From contig OY987267.1 in the NCBI GenBank assembly GCA_963920665.1, positions 22,754,001 to 22,818,000 on the forward strand: a DNA stretch of 64,000 bases, given 5' to 3'. The notes beneath the pieces were generated by a model. The model was not told where the DNA came from. It made no database searches and saw only the letters and a program-made list of their open reading frames with translations. Both the position numbers and the translations under genes were made by a program. Of this stretch, positions 58,577 through 64,000 are shown in pieces. Source of the stretch: Straminergon stramineum (taxonomy: Eukaryota; Streptophyta; Bryopsida; Hypnales; Calliergonaceae). Positions within the stretch are counted from its first letter, which is position 1. Each line of letters starts with the position of its first letter.

Positions 58577-59454
58577 ATTAGGTGGCTCTTGTTTCTTTTA
58601 TGACTATGTACTTCTTCCAAGATATATGAAGAAAAAGGCTTTGTCCTTATTTTTGCTGAAATACAAGAATGTTTATTTTTATTTTTTGTGTATGAAAATG
58701 TGATTGCATTTGGATCCAAACATTTGAATTTTTGACAAATTTTGATGATTTGAAGTTATGTGAATGTTAATTTCTTGTTAAATTTGTGTAGTGTTTTAAA
58801 AAAGAAAAGAATTCTAGTAACTTTGAGTCTACACAAAGAACCCTCAATAAATTTAAGCTGCATCATCCATGAGAGTTTCAATATAAGTTTATATGGTTGC
58901 ATTTTTCAGTATTTTAACATATGGTTTGAACATATTGTAAATGACAACATTCCCATGCCCTTCACCTCGTGAATGTATGGATTCTTCTTGAGATTTATAA
59001 TTTGGGAAAAAACATCCTAAAAAGGTACTCAAAAGAATACTTTTGGAATTGATAGAGAAATGGAAGTTATACATTTTCAGTTGTGGATTCCATGTATATA
59101 GTTTGATCAACCAATGTTGTCCCCCATTTTTCTTTTTAATTTGAAAGAGAAAGTTCTTAATTTTTTCCACATTTGAGTACAAGCTAATTCTATTTATTTT
59201 TTATTAAGTTTGTTGGAATGGATTTGAAATGAGTTTCCCTTCATGTGGTTGTTTAAAAAAAAAATTGCATTCTTTAAGTCTATGACCATACTCCCGAAAA
59301 TCTTTTTTTGAAGTATCTATAAATACCACGTGAAACCCTTGGATAGTGTTTAGGGTTTAATAAAATCTCTATCTAAACTAGGATGACTTTCATCTAGAAA
59401 CTCAGCGATGGAACGCTAACGGGATAACAAAAATGGCCTTGGGTCCTAAAGCGT
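58577..59454. other. AT-rich intergenic DNA, nothing recognised
   Basis: Presumed 3' flank of module C and distal flank of array F. No gene or element boundary was recognised. Confidence 0.45.
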
Positions 59455-59910
59455 AAGCGCGGTCGCCCTTCAAGTACCCGAAGTCGCCTCTTGAGACCCG
59501 CGGTCGCCCCCTTCTACCTGCAGTCGCCCCCCCTGGACCCGCAGTCGCCCCCCCTAGACCCGCAGTCGCCCCCCCCTGGACCCGTAGTCGCCCCCCCCAG
59601 ACCCGCAGTCGCCTCTTTCTACCCGCAGTCGCCCCTTCTTCCACCCGCACTCGCCCCCCTTACCCGTAGTCGCCTCTTTTTCGACCCACAGTCGCCCTCC
59701 TTGGACCCGTAGTCGCCTCTTTTTCGACCCGCAATCGCCCCCCTTGGACTCGCAGTCGCCCTTTGATCTGCATGCGCGCTCCTAGTGCAAACCGTCAACC
59801 CGCAGTCACCCACGGGGCGAGTGCGCCTGTTACGATGTCGCCCGTTTCTTGCACCCATTCTGGCTCTCAGGGGGCGACTTGCGGTGCTAGCAGGACGGCA
59901 GTATAAAGTT
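59455..59910 (+). promoter_or_regulatory. GC-rich array F with TATA box (hAT module)
   Basis: About twenty gene-sense ACCCGC[AG]GTCGCC units, 20-24 bp apart and separated by C- or T-runs, lie at 59455-59800. An inverted unit, GGGGCGACTTGCGGT, lies at 59871-59885, and 16 bp on there is a canonical TATAAA (59902-59907). Further down, TCTTCGAAAGAGGCTTCTTG (59967-59986) shares GAGGCTTCTTG with the leader of module A (near 44334). The transposase ATG is at 60133. Confidence 0.75.
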
Positions 59911-60132
59911 GAAGGCCCGGACTGTGGTTTTCACCTTGCTTCAGGGATGAACTCTGGCCTTGAATCTTCGAAAGAGGCTTCTTGCGGATGTTTGGTTCTT
60001 TGGAGGGCAACGACTTGGTTTATGTGGTTTAAAAGACCGTTCAAAGCAAGTGGCTTTGCCATTCTTTTTTCTAAATCAAGGCTTTGATTCATATGATAAT
60101 ATTGTTTGAAGAACTCATAGGCAAGGAACAAT

Positions 60133-63100
60133 ATGGCTAGTCGGGGTGAGGGGAAGAGGACTACCATTAACGACACAAGGAGAGCCACGAAGGAGTGGGA
60201 CCCTTGGTTGGTTGTAGACATTGACCGTCAATTTGCGGGAAACACACGAACATGTGTTTTCTGTGGGTGGACCTCCGTATTTGTACGAAAGCGGGCATTT
60301 TGTCACTTTGGATTTGGCGGCAAGACTGCATCGGAGCGATGTAAGAAAATCCCATGGGCAGTATTGCAAAAGTTCAGGACTTGTGGTGGGGTTGTTCCAA
60401 AGGAAATGAGCTTTGAACAAATGCATGAGGAGGTTCCAAAATTTGATGTTGTAGACGAGACTGTGGTTGAGCCTATGTTGGAGGGGGATAGGGAGAGGTC
60501 AGAGGAGCCTAGTGCTACGAATGAACCAATGCTCCCTATTACAGATTCAGGAGATTCCACTCCTCAAACAATTTTGAGAAGGAGGAATAACCCTTCCATT
60601 TCTAGGCAAACTAGCATGGATGAGGCATTACAAAGTAGCACGAGAGCAAAGTTAGATACCATGTGGGCTTCCTTTTTTTATGAGGCTAGCATCGCGTTCA
60701 ATGTTGCGCGCCATCCTGCCTTTGTGAAAGCAGTGAAAGAGACAGCGGCATCAGGACTACGATACCAACCGCCCTCATACAATGCTTTGCGTACAAGAAT
60801 GATAGAGCCAAAGAAAGAAAGTGTTTCTAAAATGGTCACTGAGCGGACAAAGCACTCTATCGAAGTTTATAGAGCGACTATTTGTTCGGATGGTTGGTCT
60901 GATACTAATAGCCGTCCATTACTAAATTTAATGCTCGTGTGTCCTGCGGGGGATGTGTTTCTTGGATCGGTGGACACCACGGGGGAGAAGAAGGACATTG
61001 CGTACACAACCAATATGATGGCACAATACATAGAAGAGGTTGGCCCCCAAAACATTGTCCAACTGTGTACGGACAATGCTGCTGTCATGATGGGGACTTT
61101 GAAGGCATTACAAGAGAAATATCCTCACATGTATACCCAAGGATGCGCAGCACACATTTTGGACTTGCTTTTGGAAGACTGGGCAAAGGATGTCAAGGTG
61201 ACGAGAATAGTACGACATTGTACGCAGATAGTAAAATACATCAAGAGGTACCATTCTACATTGGCTCTCTTCCGAAAGTACTCCCCAGACAAGGCATTGC
61301 GAATGCCTTCTCAAACACGCTTTGCAGTGAACTTCCTCATGATATCACGTGTGGTGGAGTGCAAGTCAGCATTGATGCAAGTGATAATGGATGAGACATA
61401 TGTGCAATTTGAGGCTAGTTTGGAACGTCGCCAAAATGGAGATGTATTGAGTGCGCGAGCCCGTATAGCGCGGAATGACATTCATGCGGAATCTTTTTGG
61501 GTGGAGTGTGAGAATTTTTTGCACATGGTGGAGCCCGTCATTATTGCTCTCCGAGTGTTTGATGGGAAAGCCCCGGCAATGCCTAAGGCTTGGTTGATTA
61601 TGAAGACTCTTCAAGAGCACGTGTGGAGCTTGAGAAACGAACCTTTTTTTCTGAATGATGAAATTGCAACGAAGTTTGAGACGCAATTCGAGGCTCGTTG
61701 GAAATTGATGCTCACAGACCTACACTATGCAAGGGCACTCTTCAATCCTTTCTTGATTGAAGTAGGAACCCTTCGTAACGACGGTGTGGCCAAAAGAGCC
61801 TTAAATCGGGTGCTTCGAAAAATGAGCGAGTCATTGGGATTATCATACATGGAGGCATTGCAAGAGCTCACGTAGTTCGAAGAGAAGACAGGTCCTTTTG
61901 ACCCCTTAGAAGAGGCTTCTGATATTACACAATGTAAACTAATGCCTCATCAATGGTGGAATCTTGTGGGTGCTAATGTTCTCCCAAAAATTGCAATGAG
62001 AGTTCTATCTTTGACGTGCTCAGCATCATCATGTGAAAGGAATTGGAGCATGTATTCGTTTGTGCACAATAAAGTGCGAAATCGCCTAACCACATCCAAG
62101 GCGGAAGCATTGGTGTATATCTACACCAACAGTAAACTTGAACGTGAGAAATGTGGACGCAATCCTACAGTGTTCTACGAAAAGTACCTTATGGATGGAA
62201 ATACCTCGGAAGAGAATGAGGAGCCATTAGGTACAGGATCATTAGGGGATGGCGACCTAGTTAGAAGGGCTCGAGCTAATGAGAACATTAGACTGGTAGA
62301 AGAGCGTCTACGTGGAAATATTTGGACAGGACTAATTCGTAGTGAAAAGAGTCCTCCACGGAGACACAACTATGGAAATACATTTACAGCTGAGAATAAT
62401 ACGTACTACTCGGAGGAGGAGGAGATTCAACGTGCACCGCGAAGGCCCCCGCAACCCTACGTCTCTGCTAGGGATAGGAATGTACCTCCTCAAATAAATT
62501 CATCACCAACTCGGGCAAGTAGTCCCGACAACCCCAATGAAGGCATACATAGTCCAATGCCCATAAGAGCTAAGGAAGCAAGATCTCCAAATGTCGTAGA
62601 TCAAGGTTCTACAAGGGTAATGAACCTACGAAGTGCTGCTCGAGTTGCTGAGGTAAATGAAAGGCAAGAGGAGGCAACACCGCCAACACACGTCGAAGAT
62701 GTTGTGCTTACAAGCGTTCCACTTTCTCCATTACGAAGCCCCTTAAGAACAGAAAATGTGGAATATGATTTAGACTTGCCCTTGCAAGCTGTTATGAACC
62801 GGAATCGTACGGTGCCCTTAAGTGGAGGAGGAAACGCAAACAATGCTAGGGCGACTAGGTCTATACCAACCCGTGCGACTAGGCCGCCCTTGCATAATAG
62901 TCCTCTTAGGATAGTTGATAATGAAGGCCATGCTTCAGCTCCACAACCCACTCAACCCTCCTCTATTTTTGGCCCTAGAGAATCATCCTTGCTTGTGCGT
63001 GAAGGTACAAGAGGACAGAAAAAGCGATTGAGGAAGACGCAAGAGAGGCTACAAAGAAATCCCAAACGACAGAACCATGTTGTCCAAAGATTCATCATGG

Positions 63101-63411
63101 GTGAAGCCAATTTGAATCGAAACATCGGGCAATCCAGTAGAGGCGGATGACATCCTGCATCCAACCTTGATGGAACAAGAGATGCATTGAGGTTGACTAA
63201 ACGATTGGTGCAAACTAGCGGTGATGGCGTCGTGGATACTGAAGTGTGGAACGTGAACTCAGAGGTAGAACATGAAGTGCAAAATGAACGAGTACGAAGG
63301 GAGGACGACAAGAATGATAATCGTGATGATAATGATAGGGGGGAGGAGTCGGATGATGATTCTGACCCTGACGCTGATGAGGTGCCTAGTGATTACACAT
63401 TTTCACCGTAA
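60133..63411 (+). pseudogene. hAT-superfamily transposase (BED finger, DUF659-like core, hATC), two in-frame stops
   Basis: One frame runs for 1093 codons, broken only by TAG at 61873 and TGA at 63148. A BED-type zinc finger (C41-x2-C44-x13-H58-x11-C70) begins it. The DUF659-like catalytic region holds ICSDGWSD (Asp253) and LCTDNAAVMMG (Asp314); then CAAHILDLLLED. After the TAG come SASSCERNWS (the catalytic Glu, codon 635) and the hATC dimerisation segment. The first stop therefore removes the third catalytic residue. The C-terminal 350-400 residues are an unusual Arg/Pro/Ser-rich and then Asp/Glu-rich tail (ending DSDPDADEVPSDYTFSP), longer than typical hAT proteins. By family knowledge it would cut and paste an element with short TIRs and 8-bp duplications; I could not find the ends. 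Confidence 0.85.
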
Positions 63412-64000
63412 CTTTATAAATATAGATTTAGAAGTAGTGAAGTGGTAATGTAATGCTTTTGCATAATTTTGGTGTGTTGAAGTTTTCTAGCTTAAGTTGA
63501 TAGGCAAATAGCCTATAGATGAATTTTGTGTAGTATCTACTTTAGTATGAAAGCATGATAGTGTTAGAATTACAAAGTTTTGTTCAATGTCTTTAGTGTG
63601 GACTTCTACAGGTATAGACGTGGAGATCTTAACAAAGTTCATGGAAGTACAATTGAAGTAGAAGTTCATTTATAAGATTGGGTCACTACTCTATTATTGT
63701 GTACAACTTATAAATACAGTAATACTAATTATCCTTACTTTTTTCTTGTTTTTGTATCTATTTTTGGTGTAATTATTATATCCAATTGCGATATTGGCTT
63801 CTACACTTCAATAGGAGTAGAAAATTTGAATTAGAAATTCCCAACCATATGTAATAAAAACATGTAGAACTCGGAGGCTCCTATGAATGAGTGAATGACC
63901 ACAGAATGTGAAATACTTAATTTAAGGCTTAGGAGAATGCAATGGCACATGGAAACTGAAGGATCCTAAATCGTGAGCAAGATTGAAATGGTTGTTATAT
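63412..64000. other. AT-rich edge sequence
   Basis: Presumed 3' flank of the hAT gene, with 'tttataaatatagatt' just after the stop. No terminal repeat of the element was recognised before the window ends. Confidence 0.4.

Noticed and set aside
61873..61875. Reassigned TAG or TGA codons (non-standard genetic code)
   Set aside because: The germin-like gene ends in TAG at the normal family C-terminus, and the oxidase and module B end in TAA. Interruptions are confined to mobile or multicopy sequences, so mutation is more likely.
43690..63411. Inserted giant-virus segment (kinase, RING protein and repeats together)
   Set aside because: No capsid, polymerase, packaging ATPase or other core virus gene is visible; a hAT transposase and paralogous genes fit a mobile or multicopy plant family better.

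Overview
The window looks like nuclear DNA of a land plant. It carries a secreted glyoxal/galactose-oxidase-like gene and a germin-like gene, both with short introns. Repeats of the plant telomere type CCCTAAA and plant-type transposons (CACTA, Stowaway, chromodomain Ty3/gypsy, hAT) support this. Short introns and gene style would fit a bryophyte or another seed-free plant, but nothing seen here fixes the clade. The background is very AT-rich and dominated by nested, decayed mobile elements. There is one 200-base assembly gap (50766-50965).

Layout. 0-4.4 kb: AT-rich repeats, then a more GC-rich upstream region of the oxidase gene. 4452-8000 (+): five-exon glyoxal-oxidase-like gene with all copper/radical residues. 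13.4-19.9 kb: a Stowaway-like element holding a MITE and a TTAA-flanked element, which itself holds a TCCGGA-rich element with a decayed coding region. 20.9-22.25 kb (-): two-exon germin-like gene. 23-33.6 kb: AT-rich DNA with three further TTAA-flanked elements and a 62-bp hAT-like micro-element. 34.5-41.4 kb: an inverted paralogue of the Stowaway-like element, invaded by a chromovirus remnant (LTRs, gag, protease, chromodomain, polypurine tract), which was itself invaded by CACTA-type and foldback elements.

43.1-63.4 kb is the most unusual part. Five gene modules (44.5, 49.7, 52.0, 57.0 and 60.1 kb) each sit behind a GC-rich minisatellite array built on ACCCGCGGTCGCC. The motif runs mainly in the gene's sense direction whichever strand the gene is on. 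In four of the five, an inverted motif copy abuts or lies close to a TATA-like sequence, and three share a leader motif about 45 bp further on. The genes differ. Three share a conserved 120-residue N-terminal domain that I do not recognise (signature WCHIxK[LF]FP); one of these ends in a RING-H2 finger. One is a protein-kinase-like gene and one is a hAT transposase. Four of the five are interrupted only by in-frame TAG or TGA codons, with no frameshift. This reads as a dispersed mobile or multicopy family that puts different cargo genes behind one promoter cassette. An orphan array, telomere-like repeats and a 213-225 bp satellite lie among them.

The two conserved host genes probably act in the apoplast: the oxidase would produce hydrogen peroxide and germin-like proteins are cell-wall cupins. 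Nothing in the sequence links their regulation.
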